Assembly (NCBI GenBank): GCA_017556045.1
Contig: JAFZFF010000049.1
Coordinates: forward strand, 1-47,045
Direction: 5' to 3'
Source: Bacteroidaceae bacterium
Lineage (GTDB): Bacteria > Bacteroidota > Bacteroidia > Bacteroidales > Bacteroidaceae
Length of the DNA: 47,045 bases
Of this stretch, positions 1 through 8,613 are shown one piece after another. The stretch's first letter is position 1. Each line of letters begins with the position of its first letter. The translations under genes were made by a program, and so were the position numbers. The notes beneath the pieces were generated by a model. That model saw only the letters and a list, made by a program, of their open reading frames with translations, did no database searches and was not told the DNA's origin.

Positions 1-278
1 CCGTGACCAAGGCAGACGCCCTCGCCGTGCTCGCCAGTATCAAGCCCTACATCAAGAACGCGCTCCTCAGTGGCCGCCGCGTGGTGCTCAACGACCTCGG
101 CTCGTTCATCATCTCAGTGCGCTCTAAGTGCTTCTCCCAGGACGCTATGGCCGCCAGCGACTTCTCACCCTCGGCACAGATCAAGGGCTACCACATCAAC
201 TTCCGCCCCGAGGTGGAGCTCAAGAAGGAGATCGCGCAGAAGATTTCGTTTAAGCGTATCGTGGACGCTACTGCTTAA
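1..278 (+). CDS. HU-like DNA-binding protein, 3' part (5' end outside window)
   Basis: The open frame runs in from the window edge with no start; about 91 C-terminal residues are visible. They match the C-terminal 91 residues of the complete protein at 16335-16754 with only four conservative changes (K/R, A/S, D/E, I/V), so the two are close paralogs. The Bacteroidales HU/IHF-like family binds DNA; the visible part includes the segment GRRVVLNDLGSF, the usual HU beta region, and a basic C-terminus KISFKRIV. It is followed by a palindromic repeat, a tandem repeat and a smalltalk gene, the same order as in the second cassette. The specific role is unknown; in this phylum such genes sit beside DUF3987/VirE-type genes, and I would expect one just upstream of the window. 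Confidence 0.85.
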   Translation, partial: VTKADALAVLASIKPYIKNALLSGRRVVLNDLGSFIISVRSKCFSQDAMAASDFSPSAQIKGYHINFRPEVELKKEIAQKISFKRIVDATA

Positions 279-317
279 ACAATTGAGAATGGATAATTGA
301 GAATGGATAATTAGCTA

Positions 318-481
318 CCCCCTCCGCTCCGTTCAGCCTTGCTTCACTGCACTCGTCCCCCTTAAAAGGGCGACAATGCTTTCTGAATAGCTTTGACGCG
401 CGAAATGACTAACTAAAAAGAACTGTCGCCCTTTGAAGGGGGACGAGCAGAATGAAGCGGAGCGAAATGGCGCGGAGGGGG
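318..481. repeat. Large imperfect palindrome (GC-rich repeat element)
   Basis: Arms at 318-375 and 424-481 (58 nt each) are reverse complements with roughly 80% match. Both outer ends are CCCCCTCCG and both inner ends contain AAGGGCGACA. The loop is about 48 nt. A related element, with the same AAGGGGG and CGGAGGGGGT ends, lies inside the DUF3987 gene at 18591-18720. It has no ORF. It is probably a REP/MITE-like dispersed element; its transposition mechanism is unknown. Confidence 0.8.
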
Positions 482-518
482 TGATTACAAAATTCCTAAC
501 TCCTAATTCCTAATTACC

Positions 519-636
519 AACCCTCTCAACCCTCAACCCTAAACTCTCAACCCTAAACTCTCAACCCTAAACTCTCAACCCTAAACTCTCAACCCTAAAC
601 CCTCAACTCTAAACCTTAACCCCTAAACCCTAAACG
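519..636. repeat. Telomere-like CCCTAAA/CTCAACCCTAAA tandem repeat
   Basis: About eight degenerate copies of a 14-bp word (aactctcaaccctaa) and its shortened form ccctaaa run up to the start of the smalltalk gene and form its 5' leader. Similar G/C-asymmetric words occur at 4926-4990 and 16757-16800. Confidence 0.85.
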
Positions 637-643
637 AATAACT

Positions 644-745
644 ATGATGAAAAACTGGAAAGAAATCCTCAAAATCCTTATCGCTGTGCTCACCGCCATT
701 GCAGGCACCCTGGGTGTAGTGAGCTGTATGAACCTCACCATGTGA
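644..745 (+). CDS. Smalltalk family protein (33 aa)
   Basis: Very short gene encoding a basic N-terminus (KNWKEILK), one hydrophobic helix and a GVVSC segment near the C-terminus, the pattern of the Bacteroidales 'smalltalk' proteins. ATG at 644 or 647 gives 33 or 32 residues; the paralog at 16225-16314 begins at the equivalent of the second ATG, so 647 may be the real start. The order HU-like then smalltalk is the same in both cassettes. Function is unknown; the single helix suggests a membrane peptide, and the Cys in a VVSC context resembles a lipobox, but this is inference. Confidence 0.8.
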   Translation: MMKNWKEILKILIAVLTAIAGTLGVVSCMNLTM

Positions 746-846
746 TGACGCTCTCGTAGTGCTCCACGGCTTCTCACCATGGGGCACTATATATGTAATA
801 TATAGGCTGTAGGTAGGGTGGCCTCTCTAAAAAGATGGGATAATAG

Positions 847-877
847 TTGCAAGATTGTTAAAAATGCTGTAAATTTG
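847..877 (+). promoter_or_regulatory. Bacteroidetes sigma-ABfr promoter for the 1238-aa gene
   Basis: The -33 element TTG is at 847-849 and the -7 box TAAATTTG at 870-877, with a 20-nt spacer. Transcription should start near 884, leaving an A/T-rich leader of about 85 nt. Confidence 0.75.
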
Positions 878-968
878 CGACGTTTTGTAAAGTGTGATTA
901 GCAGAAATTTAACAATCATTTTATAATCAATTAACAATTATTATTAACAACTAAAAACATTAGACAAC

Positions 969-3900
969 ATGAAAAAGACTTTACGTATGTTGTGTATGGG
1001 CGCTATGGCTGCATTCTCTGCAGTATCATTCGCTCAGACGAATGTGACTGACAAGCTGCTCAACCCCGACGCTGAGAAGGGTATGCTCGGATGGGACGTT
1101 ACATTCGTAGATGGTGGCCAGGTTTGGAACAAGCAGACCAAGGGCGAAGGGAAGGCTCCTGGCTACTATGGTTTTGACAATTGGGCTTTTGAGAACTGGA
1201 GAGGTTCGGGTACTGCCTTGACCAACAGCTCTATCTTCCAGGTGGTGAAGGACCTGCCCAATGGTACTTACGTGTTTGGTGCTTACGCTATGGCTACCAA
1301 CGACTCTTGGGAACCCTCAATCGACGCTATCGAGGGTGTATCTATCTTTGCAAATGAGCAGTCTATCCCCGTGGCTACACACCGCGTAGAGGGTATGGAT
1401 GAGAGATGGGCTTACGCAATGAAGTTTAACGTAGCTACTACTGTTGCTGATGGTACTATCACTGTGGGTATGAAGACTCAGGACTGTACCACTAACTTCG
1501 TGGCTATGGACAACGCTACTCTCTACTACTTCGGCGAGATGAGCTACGAGCAGGCGCTCGAGGAGATGGCTAAGGTTGACGTTGCTGCTGCTGTGGCTAA
1601 GAACGCTCCCTACCTCGAGGCTGGTAAGATGAACGTGGATACCTTGGCTCTCCTCCAGGCTGCTGTAGAGGCTGCTGCTAACGTATCTGCTGAGACTGCT
1701 AACGACCTCATCGCTGACCTCTACTGGGGTAAGCGTCAGGCTAAGAAGTCTATCGCTCAGTATGAGGCGCTGGCTAACGCTATCGCTGCTGCTAAGGTGA
1801 TCGCTGAGGGCGAGTGGACCGACTTTGAAACTACAGTGGCTGCTCTCGAGACTCTGAACGCGCTCATCGCTGACGCTGAGGCTATGTATGAGGCTGCTAC
1901 AGCTGAGAAGGCTGAGTTGGCTGCTGTCGTAACTGCTCTGGGCGACGCTGGTGCTCTCGTAGAGCTCGACGGCTGCTACACCATGCTCGACGTATATACC
2001 GAGAAGATGGATGAGATGGTAGTAGGTGACGAGATCGGTGAGTATACCGCAGACCAGGCTGATGAGGCATTGGCATACTGGGAAGAGGCAAGCCTCGTGC
2101 TCGCTATGGCTGAGGCTGGTGAGCTCTCTCCCGTGACAGCTAAGCAGGACTGTGAGAAGTACTTCGCTAAGATCGACCAGATCATTGCTAACCCCATCGA
2201 CTACTCTGAGTTCCCCATCTTCCTCCATCGTGGTGACACTCTCCTCCCCGGTCAGGGCTCAGGCGAGCGTAACCAGGCTTACAAGGTGCTCGATGGCTCT
2301 TACGTAGAGAGCATCCCCGCTGGCACAAACAACGATGGTGGCTCATACGGCGCTCGTAACAACGTTATCCACTATAAGTCTCCGCTCTTCCGCTTCCGCG
2401 AGCCTCTGACCAAGGTGCGCTTCATCGTACATGAGGTAGGTGCTCCCTTCCAGACTGCTACTGACGGCCGCGCAAGCTTCTGTCTCGGCTCATTCGCAAT
2501 GTACGACGAGCATGACAACGAGATTGAGCTCACTACCGAGAATCTCGTGACCAATGCTAACGAGCCCAGAGAGGGTAAGGGTATTCTCGGTCTTCTCGAT
2601 GGCGACCCCGGTACATTCTTCCACTCATTGTGGTCAGCAGCTACTCCTCAGGCTCACTACCTCGAGGTGACTCTCCCCGAGGGCGAGTACTCTGCATTCA
2701 GCTTCAAGATGGTGGCATTGAGCCAAAACCACTCACGTGCGTTCCCCGCTGAGGTGGAGATCACCTACGTATCTGACATCGTGACCGAGCTGCAGCAGAC
2801 TATCGTAGCTGCTCGTACCAACTACAACCCCGTATTCGGTACTGCTCCCGGTTTCTATAACTTCGACCTCACTCCCTATAAGAATGCTCTCCTCGAGGGT
2901 GACGCTGTAGCTGAGAAGAACGGTGTAACTGACGCTGAGGCTCAGGCTGCTCTCGATAAGGTAAATGCTGTACTCGACGAGCTCGAGGAGAAGGGCGTAA
3001 TGTTGCCCGAGGCTGGTAAGAACTACCGCATCGTATCTTCAGAGGCTCTCTTCACACAGAACCAGCAGACCATGAAGGCATGGACTATCCATGAGACTGA
3101 CACCGTATACCCCAACTGGTTGTGGTGGGAAGATGCTGCTAAGGATAGCGTAAAGCAGGAGTTCAGCTTCGAGCTCATCGAGAAGGTAGACGGTAAGCTC
3201 TACTACACCATCAAGCACGCTGCTACTGGTCTCTACTTGGCTGACTGGCGCGACGAGGAGGGCAACTTGCCTACTGCTATGGCAGTGTTCACCTTGTCTG
3301 AGAACCCCGCTCCCTTCGAGCTCCGTCACATCGGTGGTGGTGAGTGGCTCTTCGTACGTGAGGACTACAGCACTGGTATCCTCCATATGCTCAACCACAA
3401 CCTCGGCGTAGGTGATCCTAACGCTAATGCTCAGCAAGGCGTAGGTAGCGGTAAGGGTCTCAGCTCTTCTATGATCATCTGGAACAATGCTGCATATGAC
3501 TACTCAGGATTCTACATCCGTGAGATGATGGAGCTCCCCTGCGCTACAAAGAGCTTCTCAGACCTCAACTTCAGCTCACAGACCTATACCGTATACGATG
3601 GTGTCAACACCTTGACATTGACTGCTGATAAGGAGTCTGCATTTGAGAACCTCACCTTCACCAGTGGCTTGGGTACCAACATCGCTCCCGAGTCTGTAAC
3701 TGTAGCTGGTAACGTGGCTACTGTGATCTTCGCAAAGGCTATCGGTGAGTTCCAGTTCACATTTGACAATGCTGAGGGCGTTGAGGAAGTTGTGGTTGAT
3801 GGCTCATACATCTACCGTGGCGTAAGCGCTGCATTCACCGCATTGCAGAACAAGTACAACACCGTATTGGCACTCGCTCCCGTTGAGGGCGAAGACGTAG

Positions 3901-4685
3901 GTCAGGTAGCTAACCTCTCTGAGTACAATGATGCTCTCGCTATCGCTGAGGGTCTCTTGGCTGAGGGTGGTGACGACGCTGCTCTCGAGGCTGCTACAGC
4001 TGCTCTCGACTCAGCTCAGGCTCACTTGGTATACAACCTCCCGAAGGCTGACGTAGACTACCTCATCCTCCTCGGTCTCGACGCTATCAAGGGTAACCAC
4101 CTCACCGATATGGCTATCTTCGCTGACGCTGAGCAGGCTATCCTCCGCTGGACATACGTATCACTCACCAACGATGCATACCGCTGGAGATTCATCGATT
4201 GCGGTGAGCAGAAGCATGGTCGCGCTGCATACTACCTCCAGAACGTAGCTACTGAGTGCTATGCTGCTCGTTCTCTCGAGTCTAACAACCCCGTATACTT
4301 GTATGAGGATACTACTGAGGTACGTCCTTACAATATCTTCTTCATCAACAAGGGTAAGGTAGCTCTCGGTGATACCTACTGGGCTGATGGTGCTGGTTCA
4401 CTCCATCCTCTGAGCCACGGTAGCGGTGCTGCTGCTAACAAGGGTAACAAGATGATCACTTGGGGTAGAACCGACGCTGCATCTGCAATGTATATCGTAG
4501 AGGCTGAGAAGTACATCACTGACGTGGTATACTCAATCAACGGCATCGAGAACATCGACGTAACAGACGAGTTCGTAGCTCCCGCAGTGAAGGGTACATT
4601 CGACCTCTTCGGTCGCCGTATCGACACTCCTGCTACAACAGGTATCTACATCATCGATGGTAAGAAGCGTGTGGTTAAGAAGTAA
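969..4685 (+). CDS. Large exported multidomain protein with beta-trefoil-like and FIVAR-like regions (1238 aa)
   Basis: A Sec signal peptide (about residues 1-22, ending SFAQ) precedes a 'LLNPDAEKGMLGWDV' carbohydrate-binding-like start, an Ala/Glu-rich helical stretch (about 185-400), an F5/8-type-C-like jelly-roll region (about 420-605), a FIVAR-like helical segment (about 620-675), a region with ricin-type trefoil words (YYTIKHAATGLYLADW, about 680-770), a second FIVAR-like segment near 985 and a second trefoil-like region (about 1015-1190). The last 35 residues have the pattern DLFGRRI...GIYIIDGKK found at the end of many Prevotella/Bacteroides exported proteins, reminiscent of T9SS type A tails. 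Codon use is extremely biased (gct, ctc, gag, gta), suggesting very high expression. Domain assignments are by eye. No catalytic motif is recognised; an adhesive or glycan-binding surface role is inferred. Confidence 0.8.
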   Translation: MKKTLRMLCMGAMAAFSAVSFAQTNVTDKLLNPDAEKGMLGWDVTFVDGGQVWNKQTKGEGKAPGYYGFDNWAFENWRGSGTALTNSSIFQVVKDLPNGTYVFGAYAMATNDSWEPSIDAIEGVSIFANEQSIPVATHRVEGMDERWAYAMKFNVATTVADGTITVGMKTQDCTTNFVAMDNATLYYFGEMSYEQALEEMAKVDVAAAVAKNAPYLEAGKMNVDTLALLQAAVEAAANVSAETANDLIADLYWGKRQAKKSIAQYEALANAIAAAKVIAEGEWTDFETTVAALETLNALIADAEAMYEAATAEKAELAAVVTALGDAGALVELDGCYTMLDVYTEKMDEMVVGDEIGEYTADQADEALAYWEEASLVLAMAEAGELSPVTAKQDCEKYFAKIDQIIANPIDYSEFPIFLHRGDTLLPGQGSGERNQAYKVLDGSYVESIPAGTNNDGGSYGARNNVIHYKSPLFRFREPLTKVRFIVHEVGAPFQTATDGRASFCLGSFAMYDEHDNEIELTTENLVTNANEPREGKGILGLLDGDPGTFFHSLWSAATPQAHYLEVTLPEGEYSAFSFKMVALSQNHSRAFPAEVEITYVSDIVTELQQTIVAARTNYNPVFGTAPGFYNFDLTPYKNALLEGDAVAEKNGVTDAEAQAALDKVNAVLDELEEKGVMLPEAGKNYRIVSSEALFTQNQQTMKAWTIHETDTVYPNWLWWEDAAKDSVKQEFSFELIEKVDGKLYYTIKHAATGLYLADWRDEEGNLPTAMAVFTLSENPAPFELRHIGGGEWLFVREDYSTGILHMLNHNLGVGDPNANAQQGVGSGKGLSSSMIIWNNAAYDYSGFYIREMMELPCATKSFSDLNFSSQTYTVYDGVNTLTLTADKESAFENLTFTSGLGTNIAPESVTVAGNVATVIFAKAIGEFQFTFDNAEGVEEVVVDGSYIYRGVSAAFTALQNKYNTVLALAPVEGEDVGQVANLSEYNDALAIAEGLLAEGGDDAALEAATAALDSAQAHLVYNLPKADVDYLILLGLDAIKGNHLTDMAIFADAEQAILRWTYVSLTNDAYRWRFIDCGEQKHGRAAYYLQNVATECYAARSLESNNPVYLYEDTTEVRPYNIFFINKGKVALGDTYWADGAGSLHPLSHGSGAAANKGNKMITWGRTDAASAMYIVEAEKYITDVVYSINGIENIDVTDEFVAPAVKGTFDLFGRRIDTPATTGIYIIDGKKRVVKK

Positions 4686-4709
4686 TCTGCTTAACTTGCG
4701 ATAATCAAA

Positions 4710-4740
4710 GAAGGGCATCCCATGTGGGGTGCCCTTCTTA
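4710..4740 (+). terminator. Intrinsic terminator after the 1238-aa gene
   Basis: GAAGGGCATCCC pairs with GGGGTGCCCTTC around a small loop, followed by TTATATATA. The hairpin sits 25 nt after the stop codon. Confidence 0.75.
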
Positions 4741-4750
4741 TATATATAGG

Positions 4751-4809
4751 GGGAATTAAATGCCAATAGCTTAGTACATCGCGTTCATATCATTTGGCCT
4801 TTATCTCCC
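4751..4809 (-). repeat. Dispersed 57-59 bp repeat, copy 1 (inverted)
   Basis: The reverse complement of this stretch aligns with 13069-13125 over its whole length, sharing GGAGATAAAG, CCAAATGAT, ACGCG and ATTGGCATTTAA at the same spacing. Both copies lie in gene-free DNA. The rest of the 4741-4965 gap holds 'ttaggagtttggagttagg' words (about 4830-4860) and the start of the CCCTTAA repeat. Confidence 0.7.
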
Positions 4810-4925
4810 TTTGTTATCTGACTCACGTTAATTAGGAGTTTGGAGTTAGGAGTGAGGAATTATGTCCTGCCCTTGAGTTATTAACTGCGTTGTTGTTCGA
4901 GCAGTGAGTTTTGCTTTCCGGATGG

Positions 4926-4990
4926 GTCTCTCACCCCTCACCCCTTAACCCTTAACCTTTCACCCTTAACCTTTCACCCTTAACCCTTCC
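4926..4990. repeat. CCCTTAACC/CCCTTTCA tandem repeat overlapping the end of cstA
   Basis: Degenerate heptamers (cacccctcaccccttaaccc...) run through the cstA stop codon, so the last eight or so residues of CstA (GEGLRVKG) are encoded by the repeat. Confidence 0.8.
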
Positions 4991-6411
4991 CCCTTTCTCT
5001 TCTTCCAAACCATAAACCATACGGCTGCGATCACTACTGCCAAGCCTCCGATGCTGTAACCTATGGCTGGAGACAGGGCAAAGCCCTCGGGAGCCAAGCA
5101 GATGTAGGTGGCGCTGACGCAGGTCATGAAGAGGGCAGGGATGAGGGTGATGATATAGGGCTTGCGCTCTTGTACCAGGTATATGGTGATGGCCCAGAGG
5201 GTAAACACCGAGAGGGTCTGATTGCACCATGCGAAGTAGCGCCAGATGATCTTGAAGCCATCGGCATCGGCAAGGCTATAGATGAGGGTGGCCATGGTGA
5301 CAATGAACAGCGGTATGCAGATGAGTAGGCGCTTGCGGATGCAGCGCTGCTCCATGTGGAGGAAGTCTGCCAGGATGAGGCGTGCCGAGCGCAGTGCAGT
5401 GTCGCCACTGGTGATGGGGGCTGCCACGATGCCGAGGATGGCTACTACGCCTCCGATGGTGCCGAGCCACTCCTTAGAGATCAGCGTAGCTACCTTGGCT
5501 CCACTATAGGGTATGCCCGTGGCGGCATCTACCGTGCCATGCTCGCCGAAAAACCATGTGGCTGCTGCGGCCCATATGAGCGCTACGATACCCTCGGTGA
5601 TCATGGCGCCATAGAAGATGGGGCGGCAGTGACGCTCGCTCTTCATGCAACGTGCCATGAGGGGTGACTGTGTGGCATGGAAGCCGCTGATGGCTCCGCA
5701 TGCAATGCTGACGAACATCATGGGGAAGATGGGGGTCTTCTCATACTTGGTGCCAAAGCCATTCCACATCTCGGGGAGCTCAGGCGACTTGACATACAGC
5801 ATGATGAGTATGCCGAAGGCCATAAACAGCAGGGAGATGGCAAATAGGGGATAGATGCGGCCGATGATCTTGTCGATAGGCAGTAGCGTGGCCAGTATGT
5901 AATAGAGGAAGATGACTACAATCCAGAAGTTGGCATTCAGCGCAGCGGGTGTCATGCCTGCCAGCAGCTCGGCAGGGCCCGATACGAAGACGGCGCCTAC
6001 GAGCACCATGAGCACGAGGGAGAGCACGTTCATCACCGTCTTGGCACTGGTGCCCAGGTACTTGCCAATGAGCTCGGGGAGGTTGGCGCCATTGTTGCGG
6101 ATGGAGAGGCAGCCCGAGAAGAAGTCGTGTACAGCACCGGCAAGGATGGTGCCGATGACAATCCACAGGTATGATGCTGTGCCAAACTGGGCGCCCATGA
6201 TAGCGCCGAAGATGGGGCCGAGGCCAGCAATGTTGAGAAACTGGATCATGAAGATCTTCCACGTAGGCATAGGGATGTAGTCTACACCATCATTGTGCTC
6301 CACAGCGGGAGTCGTACGCTTAGCGTCGGGAGCGAACACGCGGTTTACAAAACCTCCATATACAAGATAGCCCAGCACTAGCAGGACCAATGCTACCGTA
6401 AATGTTACCAT
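4966..6411 (-). CDS. cstA: Carbon starvation protein CstA family transporter (481 aa)
   Basis: Inner membrane protein of the CstA/peptide-pyruvate transporter family. The characteristic N-terminal signature is seen near residues 43-75 (GVDYIPM, then FLNIAGLGPIFGAIMGAQFG), followed by the conserved HDFFSG loop and about a dozen hydrophobic segments. Members import pyruvate or peptides during carbon limitation; the substrate here is not determined. The length fits the short CstA type common in Bacteroidetes. The gene starts 45 nt after rsmI on the same strand, so the two may be cotranscribed. The C-terminus after KKRK is derived from an intergenic repeat. Confidence 0.88.
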   Translation of the reverse strand: MVTFTVALVLLVLGYLVYGGFVNRVFAPDAKRTTPAVEHNDGVDYIPMPTWKIFMIQFLNIAGLGPIFGAIMGAQFGTASYLWIVIGTILAGAVHDFFSGCLSIRNNGANLPELIGKYLGTSAKTVMNVLSLVLMVLVGAVFVSGPAELLAGMTPAALNANFWIVVIFLYYILATLLPIDKIIGRIYPLFAISLLFMAFGILIMLYVKSPELPEMWNGFGTKYEKTPIFPMMFVSIACGAISGFHATQSPLMARCMKSERHCRPIFYGAMITEGIVALIWAAAATWFFGEHGTVDAATGIPYSGAKVATLISKEWLGTIGGVVAILGIVAAPITSGDTALRSARLILADFLHMEQRCIRKRLLICIPLFIVTMATLIYSLADADGFKIIWRYFAWCNQTLSVFTLWAITIYLVQERKPYIITLIPALFMTCVSATYICLAPEGFALSPAIGYSIGGLAVVIAAVWFMVWKKRKGEGLRVKG

Positions 6412-6456
6412 AATGTCTTTTTACCTTATTATACCTTTAGAATCTGTTGTTGCTTT

Positions 6457-7137
6457 TTAGTCTGGACATCCGCCAAGGATGATGACAATCTCTCCACGGG
6501 GCTCTGTGGCCGTGAAGTGGGCGATGACCTCAGCCAAGGTGCCACGTACGGTCTGCTCATGGAGCTTGGAGATCTCACGGCATACAGCCACCTCGCGCTC
6601 TGCACCGAAGTATTCGGCAAACTGGGTGAGGGTCTTTACCAAGCGATAGGGAGACTCGTAGAAGATCATCGTACGATGCTCGCTCTGCAGAGAGAGGAGG
6701 CGTGTCTGGCGACCCTTCTTCTGAGGCAGGAAGCCCTCGAAGCAGAACTTGTCGTTGGGCAATCCCGATGAGACCAGAGCAGGCACGAAGGCGGTAGCAC
6801 CAGGCAAGCATTGCACCTCTACACCATGGCGCACACACTCGCGCACCAGCAAGAAGCCCGGGTCGCTAATGGCAGGGGTACCCGCATCAGAGACAAGCGC
6901 CACGGTCTCGCCCGCCAGCATACGCTGCACGAGAGGCTCTATCGTCTTGTGCTCATTAAACTTGTGGTGAGACTGCAATGTATTCTTGATCTCATAATGC
7001 TTGAGGAGGATGCCGCTCGTACGGGTGTCTTCGGCCAAGATAAGGTCGGCCTCCTTGAGCACGCGTATCGCACGGAATGTCATATCCTCTAAGTTGCCTA
7101 CTGGTGTAGGTACCACATATAATCGTCCTGTAGCCAT
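6457..7137 (-). CDS. rsmI: 16S rRNA (cytidine1402-2'-O)-methyltransferase RsmI (226 aa)
   Basis: SAM-dependent tetrapyrrole-methylase-fold enzyme that 2'-O-methylates C1402 of 16S rRNA. The N-terminal LYVVPTPVGNLEDMTFRA, AEDTRTS, SDAGTPAISDPG and PGATAFVPAL motifs are all present in order. At 226 residues it is near the short end of the family and lacks the extra C-terminal domain of proteobacterial forms, as usual in this phylum. The ATG at 7137 is followed directly by the conserved core. cstA lies downstream. Confidence 0.95.
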   Translation of the reverse strand: MATGRLYVVPTPVGNLEDMTFRAIRVLKEADLILAEDTRTSGILLKHYEIKNTLQSHHKFNEHKTIEPLVQRMLAGETVALVSDAGTPAISDPGFLLVRECVRHGVEVQCLPGATAFVPALVSSGLPNDKFCFEGFLPQKKGRQTRLLSLQSEHRTMIFYESPYRLVKTLTQFAEYFGAEREVAVCREISKLHEQTVRGTLAEVIAHFTATEPRGEIVIILGGCPD

Positions 7138-7160
7138 CGTCTTATAACTTTTTAGAGTGG

Positions 7161-7168
7161 CAAATTTA
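7161..7168 (-). promoter_or_regulatory. -7 box for rsmI
   Basis: TAAATTTG on the minus strand, 24 nt upstream of the rsmI start. No convincing -33 element at the usual spacing. Confidence 0.45.
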
Positions 7169-7221
7169 CTGCAAAATTTCGATTTAGCGAAGACAATGCA
7201 GGTTTACTTGTGCTATCACAC

Positions 7222-7250
7222 GAAAAATCCCCAGCTTTGCAGCTGGGGAC
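7222..7250 (-). terminator. Intrinsic terminator after the purine permease gene
   Basis: On the minus strand TCCCCAGCTGCAAAGCTGGGGA forms a perfect stem followed by TTTTTCG, 28 nt after the stop codon of the gene at 7277-8578. Confidence 0.9.
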
Positions 7251-7276
7251 TGTCTATGATATTGGCTTCGCGCTGA

Positions 7277-8578
7277 TTAGATGAAGATGTACTTCAAGAT
7301 AAACAAGGTTGCCAAGATGTACATCGTGGGGGTGATCTTCTTGAAGTTGCCACAAACGATGTTGATGATTACATAGAGGATCATACCTGTGAGGATACCG
7401 TCAGAGATTGAGTATGCCAAAGGCATCATGATGATGCAGGCAAAGGCGGGGATAGACTCTGAGAAGTCGCCCAAGTCAATCTTGGTGATAGGCTCGATCA
7501 TGAGCAAGCCCACGAGGATGAGCACAGGTGCTGTAGCTGCTGCAGGGATAGAGAGGAACAGCGGAGAGAAGAACAGGGTGATGATGAAGCAGCATCCGAT
7601 AACGAAGGCTGTCAAACCTGAACGACCACCCTGAGCCACACCTGAAGCACTCTCTACATAGGTAGTAGTGGTAGAGGTACCGAGAGCCGCACCGATAGTG
7701 GTAGCAATAGCGTCGGCCATGAAGGCATCCTTCAAGCGGGGGATGCGGCCTGTCTTCTTATCTACCATGTCGGCCTTGGTGCACACACCGATGAGGGTAC
7801 CCATGGTGTCAAACATATCGATGAAGAGGAAGGTGAACACCACTACGAGCATGTCGAGGGTGAAGATCTTGTCCCACTCAAACTTGCAGAAAATGGGGGC
7901 GATAGTGTCGGGCATTGACATCACTCCCTGGAACTCGGTGATACCCATGGGGATACCGATGAGGGTAGTAGCGAGAATACCGATGAGCATAGCGCCACGC
8001 ACGTTCTTGGCATAGAGCACGCCTGTGATGACCAAGCCGATGATAGCGAGCAGTGCAGAGCCCTTGGTGATGTCGCCGAGGCCTACGAGGGTAGCATCAT
8101 TGTTGACGATGATGCCTGCATTCTGCATACCGATGAAGGCGATGAACAAGCCGATACCGGCACCGATGGCATAGCGCAAGTTCTGAGGAATAGCATTCAC
8201 AATAGCCTCACGGATATTGGTGATGGTCATGAGGATAAAGAGAATACCCTCGATGAACACTGCTGTGAGGGCAAACTGCCATGTGTAGCCCATACCCATA
8301 CATACGGTGAATACGAAGAAGGCATTCAAGCCCATGCCGGGAGCAAGTCCGAAGGGGAGCTTACCGATGAAGGCCATAGCCAAACAGCCGACGATAGCGG
8401 CCAAAGCTGTTGCTGTAAACACGGCACCTGCGGGCATGCCATCGAGCAAGCCAAACATACCGGGGTTGACAGCCAAGATGTACGACATGGTGAGGAAGGT
8501 GGTGATACCTGCCAACACTTCAGTACGTACGGTAGAGGTTTTCGGGTCGAAACCGAAAAGTTTCTTTAGCATTTCCAT
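7277..8578 (-). CDS. NCS2 family nucleobase permease, AzgA/PbuG type (433 aa)
   Basis: Inner membrane importer of purine bases (hypoxanthine, guanine or adenine in characterised AzgA-type members). Hallmarks: N-terminal TEVLAGITTFLTMSYIL, then PFGLAPGMGLNAFF, the GAGIGLFIAFIGMQNAG segment and the FLFIDMFDTMGTLIGV segment, with about 13 hydrophobic stretches and normal length. It lies 35 nt downstream of a Tsx-like outer membrane protein gene on the same strand, which suggests a two-membrane uptake route for purine nucleosides or bases. A strong terminator follows. Confidence 0.92.
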   Translation of the reverse strand: MEMLKKLFGFDPKTSTVRTEVLAGITTFLTMSYILAVNPGMFGLLDGMPAGAVFTATALAAIVGCLAMAFIGKLPFGLAPGMGLNAFFVFTVCMGMGYTWQFALTAVFIEGILFILMTITNIREAIVNAIPQNLRYAIGAGIGLFIAFIGMQNAGIIVNNDATLVGLGDITKGSALLAIIGLVITGVLYAKNVRGAMLIGILATTLIGIPMGITEFQGVMSMPDTIAPIFCKFEWDKIFTLDMLVVVFTFLFIDMFDTMGTLIGVCTKADMVDKKTGRIPRLKDAFMADAIATTIGAALGTSTTTTYVESASGVAQGGRSGLTAFVIGCCFIITLFFSPLFLSIPAAATAPVLILVGLLMIEPITKIDLGDFSESIPAFACIIMMPLAYSISDGILTGMILYVIINIVCGNFKKITPTMYILATLFILKYIFI

Positions 8579-8613
8579 TGATCTATGATTTTTTCAATTT
8601 TTAATTTTCAACT

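Noticed and set aside
519-636. True telomere or replicon end
   Set aside because: Similar degenerate words occur at several internal gene borders; there is no sign of a linear end.
1317-2228. 303-aa minus-strand ORF
   Set aside because: It is the antisense shadow of the codon-biased 1238-aa gene and has low-complexity Ser/Leu/Val composition.
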